A stretch of DNA of 64,000 nucleotides from Sphaerolaimus hirsutus (Eukaryota > Nematoda > Chromadorea > Monhysterida > Sphaerolaimidae): positions 21,055,206 through 21,119,205 of the forward strand of contig OZ038453.1 of NCBI GenBank assembly GCA_964036195.1. Reading direction: 5' to 3'. Position 1 is the first letter of the stretch. The number at the start of each line of letters is the position of its first letter. The notes under the pieces are model-generated. The model was not told where the DNA came from. It saw only the letters and a program-made list of their open reading frames with translations, and ran no database searches. Positions 43,032 to 55,257 of this stretch are shown in pieces. A program made the position numbers and the translations under genes.

Positions 43032-46000
43032 CACGAATCTTCAATGATTTCTTGTACTTAGTGTTGTTTTCTAAGTATACCACTATAACATTCAGATTGT
43101 TGCGGCGTTCAACATGGGGGCTCTTAAGCTCCCGCGAGGCACTTCTATTGTGATCGTACATGATTTTAATATTCAAAATATTTTTGTTTACACTATCGTC
43201 AATTTTGTTAAGTGTGTATTTCAATCCTTTCCGAATATATATAGAGATACCGCCGGTACCTTCAATCCCCTTAAATGTATTGACGGAGGAATACCCACCA
43301 ATTTTGGACACATCTCCACGATCCGCATGTTGTGTTTCTGTGAGACACAGGATATCAGCTCCTGTTTTTATTATTGTGTCCAACAGCACCATCGATTGTT
43401 TATTTAAGCATCTCACATTTTGGTAGAATAATGTCATAGCAAGATGTTCAAAAAATGAGTATGCTCCTGGAATCGAAGCCCCCGTGGTTGCAGCTGTTCC
43501 AGGTATTAGCCATAGAAGAAAGAATAAGCACAGGCTACATCTTATTTTAACCGACACATTTCTAGTGATTTTTTGTAATGTATCAATATTTTGGAAGTAT
43601 GCCCAACCAACAATTATTGGTAGAAAAAATCCAACATCGCTGTGGGTATACATCACAAGAAGCAAAAGTGACATTAAAATGTCCCACAGTAGTGTAAAAA
43701 CGCCACCCAGCTTATGTAAGCGCATGTACTCAGTTTGAGTTGTTTGTACATGAATAGCCTGGTAAGGGGAACATGAAAATGGCGATGTTCCAACTGTCGC
43801 TGTCCAGGCCACCCCTAGACGACGCCGTAAAGAGTAAATTAGGTCGGTAATATACAAATGTTGATAACAAGCAGCTTGATAGAAGTTTGTCGTGGCAATT
43901 AATTGTACATAAAAAAATGTCGATATAATATCGACAACTCTAAGTGTGTGTATTAAATGCAGTGATATACTCATAGTCATCAAACATGTAAGTTTATTCC
44001 GTGAAATAGAGTAAAATCGCACTTGTGACAAGCTTAACCGTTTCACGATGGCATGGCGAAGCCACGCAAGAGATAAAATGACCACATGAGCGTGAAAAAA
44101 ATCCAATAATTCTACAAAATTTGGAATCCTAAAAACTTCCGATTTTTCTGAAACAACATGTGCACCAAAACGGACATTTTCACATTTCACCCACTCAAGT
44201 ATGTGATGCCGAAAAAATGTCTGCAATAAATACGATTTTAAGCTGGTAGAATCATTATTTAGTATTTTACCAGTAAGAATTCCAGTATCAAATCCAGATT
44301 TTCCAGTGGAGCTTGTTTTTAAAATGATTCTAACAAGCTCGCCTATCTGTCTGAAAAAGTACCTCAAAAGATACCCATAAACATCCGAAATGTAATATCT
44401 CACCAAAGCAGCAAAGGGTAAAATAAATTTGCATAAAAGTAGTAAAAAATCGAATAAAGTAGGGATAGCAAATCGCGAGAAAATGTCAACAGTACCCAGT
44501 CTTGTTCCAAACGATTCTGAAACGTTTGCCATTTCGATATGGGTATCGCATGGACTAACAAAAGAATTAGGTGAAGTGGCATAAAAATTTCCCAAGTACT
44601 GAAACCGCTCTTTTGTGTATTTTGTAAGTGGAGCTATTCGCTTGGCAATATGCCGAGTCGCTTTTGACATTTGCTCGCGGAAAAAACACGAAATTTTGAT
44701 CTTCTTCGCGGTTTGAAAATAAACGATCATTGGAATGATGCCAGCCCATTGAATCCCAGCCATGCTCACGCACCTGCAGAGCCTGCAGAATAGGGGAATA
44801 GCTTGTGTTGATATATGCCATTTATATTCGAACCTAGTACTATGATTCATATAGGGAAAAGCTTTGTGCTTTTTTTCAGACAGTATAAAAGTGCTACAGT
44901 AAGCGGATAATTTACGGCTTTCGTTTTGTAAGTGATATAATTTTACACTCACATGAATCATTTTTTCGATAGGAACGTCGTTATTGTGTGTTGGTCTTTT
45001 TGTAGGGCTTTCTTTTTCAATTCCGCCCTCCTTTTCCGCGTTGCTGCGACCTGCAGTAAGCATAGTATATGATATATCACGACGTTCTAATCTATCAAGA
45101 TCTGAAAGCGATACAGAAGATTGTGGTTCAATATACGTGAAATATAGCAAGTTTTTAAAATTCCAGCCGTAGTTCAATAATGGAATATTATTTACTTCAA
45201 TTTTACCATTTTCCAACCTCGTGGTGCTATTAGAATCCAGGCAGATGGCTATATATATTGTTTTGGACATAAATCTATTGATTGAACCACAATATTCTGT
45301 GTTGGTATTGAAAACGGACATTGTTTTTAAAGTCCGCAGTAGTAAATATCCCAGAATTTTCAAGCCCGTCGACGAAGTGTGTAAGCCGTCTCTAGCAATC
45401 ATATTTGTCATTGCTTCGACCGGCGAACTAAGGCCGATTTCATTGTATTTTGTCAGACAGTAACTCATTACCGGTAGCACCATGACTCTAGAATGTCTAG
45501 CTTTTAGGAAATCAATTAGTTGTTGTTCTAAGTCCAGGAAAAAATAGAATATTTCCGCAGCTAAATCTTCACACCAGTGGGAGTAGTTATAGTCGGGCAA
45601 GGTGGGGCCTATCAAGCTGATGATAAAGCGACCGTGCGGTTGAAGTTCGAAGCTATTAGCAGCTTCGATGTCGGCTAGCATTTTGCTAATAGGTGCCAAA
45701 AAATTTTCACGTATGATCATGCCGGCCATTTTTCTAGCGGTAGACAGTTCAATGTCCGCACTGTCGAGTACAGCGCGAATTACGACTGCATCGTAGGCCT
45801 TTTTCATGTCATTATATTTCAGCGCCGTGCCAATGCAGTTTAGGCGTTGACCACAATATAAAGTGCCGGTAGAATTCACTTGTAATTTCATGTTTTCAAT
45901 TCCGGCGCAACGTTGTAATTCAGTTTTCAGAGCAACAGATGTGCTGTCGCCAGTGAGGTAAACCGTATAGAAATAGTCCATGGAGGCAATTCTGTCCGGT

Positions 46001-47922
46001 GGAAAATCCTCAATTGGCGAAAACATATCCTTTCCATCGCACAAACGGTAACCCATTTGTGGGCCAAAGCAGGGCAAAACAGCTAGTTTTTTCAAAACGG
46101 AAGCCGGCGCGAGAAGCGTGTTGTTTAGCAATGGTTCGCGCATCAATTTCTGATCCGGAATTTTTTCTTTGAGAATCGCGAGTTTTAAAAATTTGGCCAC
46201 TTTGCTCTGCGATTTGACAGTCATATCGCAGAACTCAACGAAGTTCGGCAATCTCACGCACGCCACTTCACGTTGTAACCCCCGATACGCGCTCAGGCCC
46301 GCACGTACCTGAGAAATAATGAGATCCTGTTTGGAAGAGTCTTCAATTGGGATCGGTTCCGCCGTTCCACCAGTAATACTTGCCTGGGGGGGCGCCGCTG
46401 TATTCACCGTGTCAATTTGCACTTCGTGACTCGGCGATTCTGTAAATTCGCGTATATTTATGCAGTTTATGCGGTGGCATGATTTATTTGAGTTTTTACA
46501 CAGCTCAGCCTTAATACAAAATAACTTGCCCCCATGTAAATAACTCATGATTGTAATTTGCTTAATTTTTGGGATATTTTCGAACAGGTTTGCCGTAATG
46601 TCCCGGCCTAGTTTGCAATTACGCCCAGCAAATATATTATAAAATAGATGTATATTGTCAAATGTTAGAGATAAATATCCCCACACATACTCACCAAATT
46701 CCGTTTCATCATCAAAAAGATTCCCTTCGTCAAACATTTCAGCTTCACCACTTTCAAAAACAGTGTCCATGGGTGTTGCCATGCCTTCTTGAGATTCCGG
46801 TTCCGGTTCGGTTTCGGTCATGGGGACAGCAGTGGCCGTACCGGCAATTTTCATTTTGACCGTTTTCATTAGCTCTGTAATACGTGCGTTTACAGAGTCC
46901 CAGTCCGCCTCGCCTGAGAGAAGGACATTTAAAAGCAAGGGTTCATAGGTAACATATCCTCTATTACGCAAATTTCTACGTTTATTCTCATAGTAGGTCA
47001 TATTACCCATTTGTATTTTAGAGTATTCCAAAAAGGCATGTATCATACTTATGTTATGCATGGTTTTTGTGTGGTAAGAGCGTATGGAAGTTGGAAAACA
47101 TTTACTATTTGTATCAACTTTTACCCCCTTTGAAGCTGGATTCAGAGTTTTTACACACTTACCATTTTTAACGGCAGCCGAATTTTGTGCTTCCGTAAAA
47201 AGTGATTCTGTAACATCGTCAAAAGTTTTTTCATCTTCCATGGCAGGCTCGGTGACGCCATCAAATTTTGTGGTCACAAAAGCACTTTGAATCGGGGTGG
47301 CAGATGTGCTGCCGCGACCCCGGAAGCCACCAAAAGCATTACCGCGGCCGTAACCTCTGCCGCGCGTGTTAGAGCCCCTTTGAAAATATGTCTGTGGGAA
47401 ATTTTGCGGTTGAACCTGGCCACCCCGTGGTGCACCACGACCTCTACCGCGATTTCGCTGAGGCTGCAAAGTAAAGTATAAGTTATGCCATAATATGGAA
47501 CTATCGGTTTTCAAAATCATGTTTTTTTTTAAAAAAGTCAGTTTTTTTAAAAAAAATAGGATTTTTTGAAAGCGTATGTTTAATATGGAAACGCAGCTGT
47601 ATCTACTGTTTACAGCGGTAATTTCTGAACATCCGCATAAGAAATCGAATCTCGTATGATTTGCACAGACCATTTTTACGTGCAGTTGATGCAGAGTTGA
47701 ATTTGCACCTGTATAACCGTTGCTTACCCGATTTGGATTCTGTAGAATGTTGATCACATTTTTGTTTGTGCCATTTGGATCAGTAATGTTCCAGTGCCCA
47801 GTTTTCATAAAATTGTCAAATGTGCCGTATTCTTTAAGCGGCACCCAATCACCATTTTGAGTTCGTTTCTGATATGCCCATTTTTCCTTCAAACATGCTC
47901 GCAGTTCCATAAGGGCCTCACC
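43027..47922 (-). CDS. LINE ORF2, 5' part: RGG box, SGNH esterase-like domain, membrane segments, endonuclease N-terminus
   Basis: Open without a stop from 47922 to the BEL insertion. Order: MELRACLKEKWAYQ start (47910); Gly/Arg-rich RNRGRGRGAPRGG region (about 47460-47290); acidic linker; SGNH-like domain with LTGDSTSVAL (Ser motif, about 45950) and ARDGLHTSSTGL (Asp-x-x-His motif, about 45400-45370); a basic linker; hydrophobic stretches (FDFLLLLCKFILPFAALV at about 44450-44390 and others at 43690-43480); endonuclease from an ATG at 43437 (LFYQNVRCLN, LTETQ). Three GT-AG candidate introns (47727-47464, 47162-46914, 46694-46440) are 264, 249 and 255 bp, stop-free. In CR1/L2-like LINEs the esterase is in ORF1; here it shares the endonuclease-RT frame. 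Confidence 0.75.
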
Positions 47923-50900
47923 CTACAAGTTCATGAAGGGCGCCTTGTAATTTCTCCCCACTGTCGTGCTAAGCGCGGCCTGAGAAAAGGTGATGTTAGA
48001 CAGTAGGAGCACTATACCTAATGAAAGAGAGAGACCAAGACATTTTTTCCCAAGAATTAAATTTTTTCTACCCTCTGATTTTTTTTTGAAAGTACCACGT
48101 AATTGTCTAGCGATTTGTTTGTACAATAATATTGTCTCTTGTAATCAATTTTCAATGTAGCACCAGGCGGAATTGGCATTTTGTCAAGAGGCTTCGTATA
48201 AGTGTTGTCCTTAACTAATGTCCCACCTGGTTTACTCACCTCTGTCGACAATTTATCGACGCCGCATATTAGGGCTCCGCGCCAGCCTGCATTCGGGTAG
48301 AAACCCGTGGCTCGTATGAAATGCGGCTTGTCTTCAACTTTGCCGGTTACGCGTTCTTTCCCAGTTTGCCAAACAAGCTGTCTGGAAAGGCGCATATTTC
48401 CGATGGAATTTGTGATATAGATGTGGTCACTTGGCCCAATAAAAAGTGAAACAGTTAAAAGTGAAAAAGTTCTTAATAACGTCCGATTTGGCTTAAGCGT
48501 GTGCCTAGTTATGTTTGATTCAAAGACATTTTCAATGTTGTTTACTTTCCGCCATAAAATCTCGCCATATGATACCCCCCCAGGATATGTTTTGATAGAC
48601 AAAATTGTAAGCACTGAATCCGTTTCAACTAACCGAAATTGTGGGTTAATCCACAGTGCACTTGTTAGAATCTTTTTGAGTGCTATGTAGGCTGGCGTAG
48701 CCTTAGCTTTGTCTATGCTGTCATACATCAGTTCAAACGGGTTGCCATTTGCCACGTTGAACCAAGTTTTAGAGCTAATGTCCTTTTGGGCAATTTCATA
48801 TTGCCAAATTTGATTCCAAGCCGGATTTATTCGCCCAACAAAGTCATAATACTTCTGGTCAAAGGAAATGCCATTGTGTTTGACAAAAAATGGCTTGCAG
48901 GCAAATACCCCATTTTCCAGCTCCATGTTTCCAGTAGCTTTGGCCTCAGCCTGAAATATTTGTCTGAGTATGGCGTTTCAGGTTGATCCAGATATGTTGA
49001 AATAATGTCACATGGATAACTACAACATGATTTAGTTATTATATGTCCACCTAGGAAAGGTGCCACCCGTCGCCCATACATAACTACTTGAATGTGACGC
49101 TTATTTTTAATTTTAGGCAGATCTGACAGAGTATTTGTTCTAACATATATCCAATTAGTATACCCCTCTTTGCATTTTTTACTCAAATTGAGTGCAGTAA
49201 AGAGTAAACTAACCATCATTAGAGCTAGCGCAATGCAGGGAAATGTCTGGCCATCGAATCTGGCGTCCCACGGAAACATAGGGCTCAATGGATCGGTCGG
49301 ATCCAAAAGCGACACCACAATATCTTCATGCGCCGCCCTCCCTCTGAAGTCAACTGGGACATTTTTCGGAAGCGCAGTCGTGTTCTGTGTATAGATGCAA
49401 TTTAAGAGAGTAGTTGATATAATATTGTAAAAATGTACTAAATTGGTTCCGTTCCAGATAATAATCGATAGAGTGTACCACCAGACTATTACGGTGGTTT
49501 TTGCGGTGTTTTTTGGGTTATTTCTACAATTTCGTAACATTTGTAATGGTAGTGATTGAGTATTTGACCTGTTAGAGTAACGAGAGCATCTCAGAGATTG
49601 GAAATGGTCTGTATTCGAATAGTTTAAGAAATTTGAAAAAGTTGTAATATTAATAAATTTCGCAGTCATGGAAAAGTTTGAAAAATTTAGGTAATTTAAA
49701 CCAACTTTTGTATCAATAGTCTTGTCTTCTTTTCGTTTTTTAGCTGATTTGATGTCGTCAGCGGGCAAGTCTGTAGTTTTGCGCTTTGAGGATGCCGCAG
49801 ATGTACTGCTTGACGACGCTGTTGTGGCACTGGACGAGGCGGCTCTCGCATAAGACCCAATTTTGTTGTCAATTGATGCAATTGTGTCTTTCAATTCAAC
49901 AATTGAAGCGAGTATCCCATCTCGCTTGCATTGAGCCTGTGTGAAGGAATGACTTGAGTGGAATGTTCCCCATCCATGCACCCAAATAGTTGACGATGAC
50001 AAATTTGGAGTGGAATTTTTTGAACAATCTTGGTTGAAGATTTTTTGTGCTTTTGTAAATTTTTTATTTACTGTATTCAGTGTTACTAACGCACTGACAT
50101 TATCATGATGCAATAAGATTTCAACTCCGATTCGAATTTTGATGTCACACACCCCCACTGATTTTATAAATATTACCTGTTTTTCATAATCGGACACTTT
50201 GTCGTCCAGATTTATTGTGTCATCCATCAGCATGCATATGTCCCCCTCAATTGCCTCGACTTTAGTCCGCAGATCTGACAAATCTTCAGTGAGTGTGCTC
50301 GCCAGTGCAGCAGTAAACACTTCGAACTGTAAAAAGATGAGGATGCAGCTTATAAATATATTAGAGTAAAGAATAGTCCATGTCGTATCAAAGATACATG
50401 TATATTTGTGAATTCTGATAGTAATCGATTTGATTGCATGTAGATGGAGTCGACATTGACTCAAAGGCGCGATATTAAAGTTGTAATTATCTTTTACCTT
50501 CAATTTTAAATTAAATTTTAAATAAAATTTTAAATAAAAATTTTTTTTTAAATAAGAGATATTATTTGAATAACACCCCGAGGTAACCTTTTGACAAAAT
50601 CTCATAATTTGGCTTTGTTCCATTAGGCTGAAGTGCATTAAATTCCCCAGCAACAAAACTGCCCTAGAGCCACTGTTAGTTGTGTCAAAACTCGAAAAAC
50701 ATTTGTGGACTTCCTCTAGCACAGTTTCCGGGTTGAATTCAACATTACCAACAGTATACTGCCGCCCTATTTCAGCGCTCAAACTGGGCCAGTCCATGCA
50801 GAGTTCAGGTCGACCGCCCCCAGGTGCTGTGAGACATAAGTTTGGTTTATTTACATAGTGTTTTGAGTTATGTAGGTATTTTACCGTTACAAGTAAACAT

Positions 50901-52228
50901 ATACATATACAAATACATAGTACATATACTTTAGATTCGCCAGCTTTTAAAAATGTTGAGACGCATAAGAATAATTTGAGCTTGTACGTACCTAATATTT
51001 CGGCCATTTCGGAGATTTTATACTCTCTGTTGACATGCGCCACTAATCTGCCCTTTAAGTTCATACCACTGAGGCGATGATTTGACGCCGTAAGGGCGGC
51101 CAGGCGCCGCCTACGCGCCAGTGCGGAAACAGACTCGGGATCTGTGTGAAGGTGCATCGTATTTTTACGTAATTCATGCAGAGATAGGTGGTTATTTTTT
51201 GTATAGATATGTATTTCGTAATTATGCAATTTTTGACAAAGATTGTGGATATAGTATGAAAACCGACACAAAATGAATAATATGTATGATTTTTTTGAAA
51301 ATTCAAGCAAAAACGCCATATGAAGAGTAACAGTACCTTTAAATGTGGCTTTTTCAACCGAATCAGGTTTTTTGCCAGCAGCATTTGCCTTTTTTGTGCT
51401 GCCCGAATTGGAAGCCGAATCCTGGTCAGCAACTTGCACATCTGGTGAATCACCATTTAGAACCAAATCAACAAGCGGTGTGTGCGATTTCTGATTTTTC
51501 GTATTCGGCACATTTTGACCACTCTGAGCAGTGGTGCCAGCATTCGCCATAGGGCCTAATTCTGGGGAACAATCGCCATCCAGTGGTAAACTGCATGGAG
51601 GGTGTATATATATATAGACACATTTGTCAGATTGTGAGATGTATTTACCACTTAAAGACCGTGGGTGAATGATGTCATGCAAACACTGTGTGTTGCACAA
51701 AATGTTATCTCGTAAGGTGAGTTTCAAAAAGGCCCAGAAATGAACCGAAATATAAGTGTAGAGATTAACAACCCCCCAGACGTACCCTCCTTTTTTGCGT
51801 AATGGGTGGGGCGTCTGGTTCACCGTTTTAGATCTCGAGTTTTTCGTATTGCTCCGAACTAATTTTAACGCCAGCTGGTCAGCTGCCGATTTGTCAGCGA
51901 TAGCAGCCTGCATGGGGTACGGACAATGGTCTGATAATGTTTGAGTGATGTAGGAAACAACTGCTATGGTTAATAGCAATTTTCCACCCCTTAGTCTACT
52001 CATAAACAAATCCGCCTTTTCTTTGTACAGTTTTATTTTCAAATTAACAAAAATCAAAAAGTGTCCATCCAGGAAAACACATACCTTGAATGCATCCTCA
52101 TTTTGGATATTTAGAATAGTAGCATCACCAAGTTCGGACGACGAGCCAGACGTTGAAGCTGTCAATTTGCGAGTTTTCGACGTAGTTCGTGGTTTATTTT
52201 TATTTTTGGTTTTCTGACCATCATCCAT
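47923..52228 (-). CDS. LINE ORF1, ten candidate exons, coiled coil and basic NLS-like motif
   Basis: Start MDDGQKTKNKNK at 52228. Exons by GT-AG and phase: 52228-52085, 51907-51786, 51590-51337, 51141-50992, 50826-50588, 50326-50177, 49936-49706, 49384-49214, 48950-48096, 47979-47923; together 791 codons including the stop. Exon 6 has coiled-coil heptads (LSDLRTKVEAIEGDICML) and exon 7 a bipartite basic motif (KRKTTDLPADDIKSAKKRK). Exon 9 is the longest (285 codons) and unrecognised. The first seven introns (177, 195, 195, 165, 261, 240, 321 bp) are all multiples of three and stop-free, so the unspliced frame is also open from 53254 to 48827. Alternatively exon 8 runs on through a hydrophobic CIALALMMVSLLFTAL. 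Role inferred: nucleic-acid-binding ORF1 protein. Confidence 0.6.
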
Positions 52229-53397
52229 ATTAGTAGATAGAAATATTAGTAAACGTCGATAGACCGACCTGGAAGAGGGTGATACGAAGAATATGTTTGG
52301 GTATATGTTAAAGCTAAGCTTTGGTAGGCTTGGGATGTAAATGCACTGTTGTAGCGACCTACTGTTGCATTCATGGCAATATGCCAAAAATATCCCCGGA
52401 TAACAGACACTTTGTAAAAAACAGAGAAAGATGTGTATGTGGTGGAACCCTTCTTCCAACATTAGGGGTTGGCCCAGTACAGACGAAGAACAATTACCGT
52501 GGATATTCAGTCTTAGACATATATGTATAAATACACCCAATGAGCTAGGATGTCCACAGTTCATGATATTACCATCCAGTGGGTTTGTATCCGTCAGTAG
52601 TAGGAATTTAGAGCAACCCCGGCAGCCACTACGCATCTTTCTGTGTTTTTGGCAAACTGCCAAAATCTGGATATTGACGTGCGTGACTCCTCTTAAGTCA
52701 ATTGAAATAGTGCGAGGTTGCCTACCATTGAACCTTTGAGAGTAGCACAATTGAGTGGGGAAGTTACCCAGCATTATTTGATTTGAATTCATGTATGTGC
52801 TCGGTTCATGTATATCAGTAATTATTGAGAGTGGGAATTTACCCGAGTGGTCGGACAGCAACATATAACATATGCCGTTTGCGAGATTAGTGCGATATGC
52901 AGGCAGTGCAGACATGACACAACAATTAGGCAAGCAGGTTAATAAATCAAACTCAAAACTTACCACACCTCGAGATTCGATAGATATAGAACATCGATGT
53001 TTTTGGCAAAGTGCCAAAGTCTGAAAAACAGCTCTCTCATGCCCTAGAAGGGTGAAGAAGAGTGAGAACTGCCATGAAAATGCTTTCAAACGATTGGTAC
53101 TTTGCAATAAACAACGACCGAATAAGGAAGGTGGGGATTTACCCATTTTTTGACTCAAATTGAGTCGTGCCGGAATAATTTGGCACTCTGCCAAAAGTGC
53201 AGATTTGGCTAAAAAGCCATCTTTTGTGACAATGGTCACGTTTTGTAGAGTCACATTGGGCGAAGAGGGATTGTACCTCTCACCCGTGCTCTCGAAACCC
53301 TCGAAAAACTCTCCAAGAAACTTTTGCAGCTTGAATTTCTCTCTGTACGGGATTTACCGAAGCGAGAGAAATTTTCTTTTTCTCAACCAAAAAGAGT
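52229..53397 (-). promoter_or_regulatory. LINE 5' region with NFI-type palindromes
   Basis: Three perfect TTGGC-N5-GCCAA palindromes lie at 53179-53195, 53002-53018 and 52648-52664 (spaced 177 and 354 bp), and a weaker TGGC-N5-GCCA at 52374-52386. TTGGC(N5)GCCAA is the established consensus of nuclear factor I. Segments such as gtgggnatttaccc recur nearby, so this looks like degenerate promoter subrepeats. The minus strand is also open through this region in the ORF1 frame. Confidence 0.6.
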
Positions 53398-53848
53398 TAT
53401 TTACTCGAATAATTCACCCCACTTGAAAAATTTCCCCCTCGAATAATTCCCCCCTGCTGGACGAGTGAGGAAAAAATCATTCCCCCCCCCAATGAGAGAA
53501 TAAATAGATAATGCACATACATTTTTAAAAAACAATCAATGAAATGAAACCAAGCAAAAAAGGGGTGCCTGTATTGTGCATTGGAATAAGCATTGAAAAA
53601 AATGACCGATTTTGAGAAAATATAATTAAATATTATCTCAGAAAATCTCTCAAGAAAAAATATAATTAAATCTCTCAGGTCATTTTCAAAAATATGATTA
53701 AATCTCTGAGAAAATCTCTTGCAGTTCAAAAAAATCCCTCAACTTAAAGTTTGATTTAATCGATATTTCAAGGTGTTTGAACCATTGAGAGTAGATATTA
53801 AGCACATTATGTGTTGTTTAAACTTTTCATTCATAATTTCATATGATA
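53398..53848. repeat. Right half of the CTCGAATAA MITE hosting the LINE, then intron
   Basis: tttactcgaataattcaccc to about 53500 is the MITE half; the other half is at 27590-27714. 53500-53848 has aaatctctcaagaaaaaatataatt words, resembling 54530-54680. No exon. Confidence 0.6.
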
Positions 53849-54362
53849 AGCGGGAATTAGAGCTCAGCGTCGATTCGACGTGAAATGACGACATAAAATG
53901 ACGTCGTAAAATTAATTACACGAGTGTGGATCATGCTACGGGTCTACAATTTTCTAAGGATAATATATGAATCAATACCTTAATCGTGTCCAATACTGAG
54001 TGTTATCAGCCACAACTAGAGCAAATTGAAAAATTCAATTTTTATCATTTCACGTCATCATTTTACGTCAGGGAACTAACTTTACATTTCACGTCAACGG
54101 TCGCTTGCAATCGTTGACATGAAATGTCAAATTTGTTCCCTGACGTAAAATGATGACGTGAAATGATAAAAATTGAATTTTTCAATTTGCTCTAGTTGTG
54201 GCTGATAACACTCAGTATTGGACACGATTAAGGTATTGATTCATATATTATCCTTAGAAAATTGTAGACCCGTAGCATGATCCACACTCGTGTAATTAAT
54301 TTTACGACGTCATTTTATGTCGTCATTTCATGTCGAATCGACGCTGAGCTCTAATTCCGGCT
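53849..54362. mobile_element. Harbinger-like foldback MITE, copy 2
   Basis: 514 bp, arms agcgggaattagagctc and gagctctaattccggct, flanked by ATA. Almost the whole element is arm; a clean copy without insertions. Confidence 0.85.
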
Positions 54363-55118
54363 ATAACAGCACATTGTCTACTGACAGCACACTTTGTATA
54401 CTTGGCCGATTGCAAAGTGTGCACCCAAAATTATTCATGTCTTAGTCTATAACGAGCGAGCGTGATACTTGTGTATCCACTTTCACAAAAAAATAAAAAA
54501 AAAATTGAGAAGACAAAGGCGAGATTTTCTCAATCAGAAGAAAATATAATTAAATCTCTCTGGAAAATCATGGAAAAAATAAAAATCTCAGAAAATCTTA
54601 TATTTTCAGAGATTTTCCGGGAATTTTTCAATATAAATCTCCCAGAGATTTTTCCAATGCTAGGTAATTGGAATGTGCACTACCAATGAAAATTGAATGT
54701 ACATGCATATGTAGTGTGATGAAACATTCCTGAAAATTTTGAGGAAATAATAATTCCCCCACTTGAATAATTCCCCCCTTGAAATAGTTCCCGCCCTTAC
54801 AAATGTATTAGGAAAAAATTATTCCCCGGGGGAATTATTCGAGTAAATACGGTAATTGAAATATTCTTGAAAGTCTGTCAAAATAATACGTTCTCCCCTT
54901 GAATAGGTAATTTCCACCGGTCAAATAGCCCCCACCCCTCAAAAAAGACTGATGAAATAATAATTCCCCAGTGGAATTATTCGAGCAAATACAGTATTTA
55001 TATTCTAATTTAAGTTGATTCTCTCAACTTGAACATCGCCAATTGCCATCACATCAAAATCGTGTGAACGTCCTCCAAGAAATATCAAAAGATCCCAATA
55101 CACTCCATTCAATCGCAG
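54363..55118. repeat. Intron with CTTGAATAATTCCC MITE pieces
   Basis: 54530-54680 carries aaatctc/gagattt words. 54750-54850 and 54890-54990 are CCGTATTT-family pieces (ggggaattattcgagtaaatacgg). 55000-55118 is paralogous to 6780-6899. No exon. Confidence 0.6.
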
Positions 55119-55257
55119 CTGACGTACATTCATCCAGTACACCAAATAGATGGCACATCAGAGTACTGTATCACGATCAAAAAGGGGGATGGAAAGATGG
55201 AAGATAAGCCGTGCGATAAGAGACAAGGAACGCCTCTGTGCGAATTTTATTATGATG
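55119..55257 (+). CDS. Exon B' of CTLD/TSP1 gene: C-type lectin C-terminal segment
   Basis: 139 bp, acceptor aatcgcag, donor gtatgc, phase 0-1. EYCITIKKGDG, DKPCDKRQG and TPLCEFYYD supply the last three CTLD cysteines. It pairs in phase with A' (25582) across the 29.4-kb intron. Confidence 0.87.

Larger units (their letters stand above)
27715..53397 (-). mobile_element. Giant LINE (about 13.4 kb), interrupted by BEL/Pao element
   Basis: Reads on the minus strand from about 53397 (5') to an (ATA)n tail at 27715. Both outer flanks are halves of a CCGTATTTACTCGAATAATTCC MITE, and a 6-bp TATTTA (27709-27714, 53398-53403) is the probable target duplication. Removing the BEL element and one CAGTT leaves about 13.4 kb, well above the usual 4-8 kb of LINEs. 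Order 5' to 3': NFI-type palindromes, ORF1 (coiled coil, basic NLS-like motif), RGG box, SGNH esterase-like domain, hydrophobic segments, APE endonuclease, reverse transcriptase, CCHC-type finger, ATA tail. The RT has one in-frame TGA. Clade is uncertain. Confidence 0.82.

Noticed and set aside
48827..53254. A single continuous 1475-residue protein
   Set aside because: Kept only as the unspliced reading: AT-rich segments bounded by good GT-AG sites and phase-compatible exons make a spliced ORF more likely, though continuous translation is not excluded.
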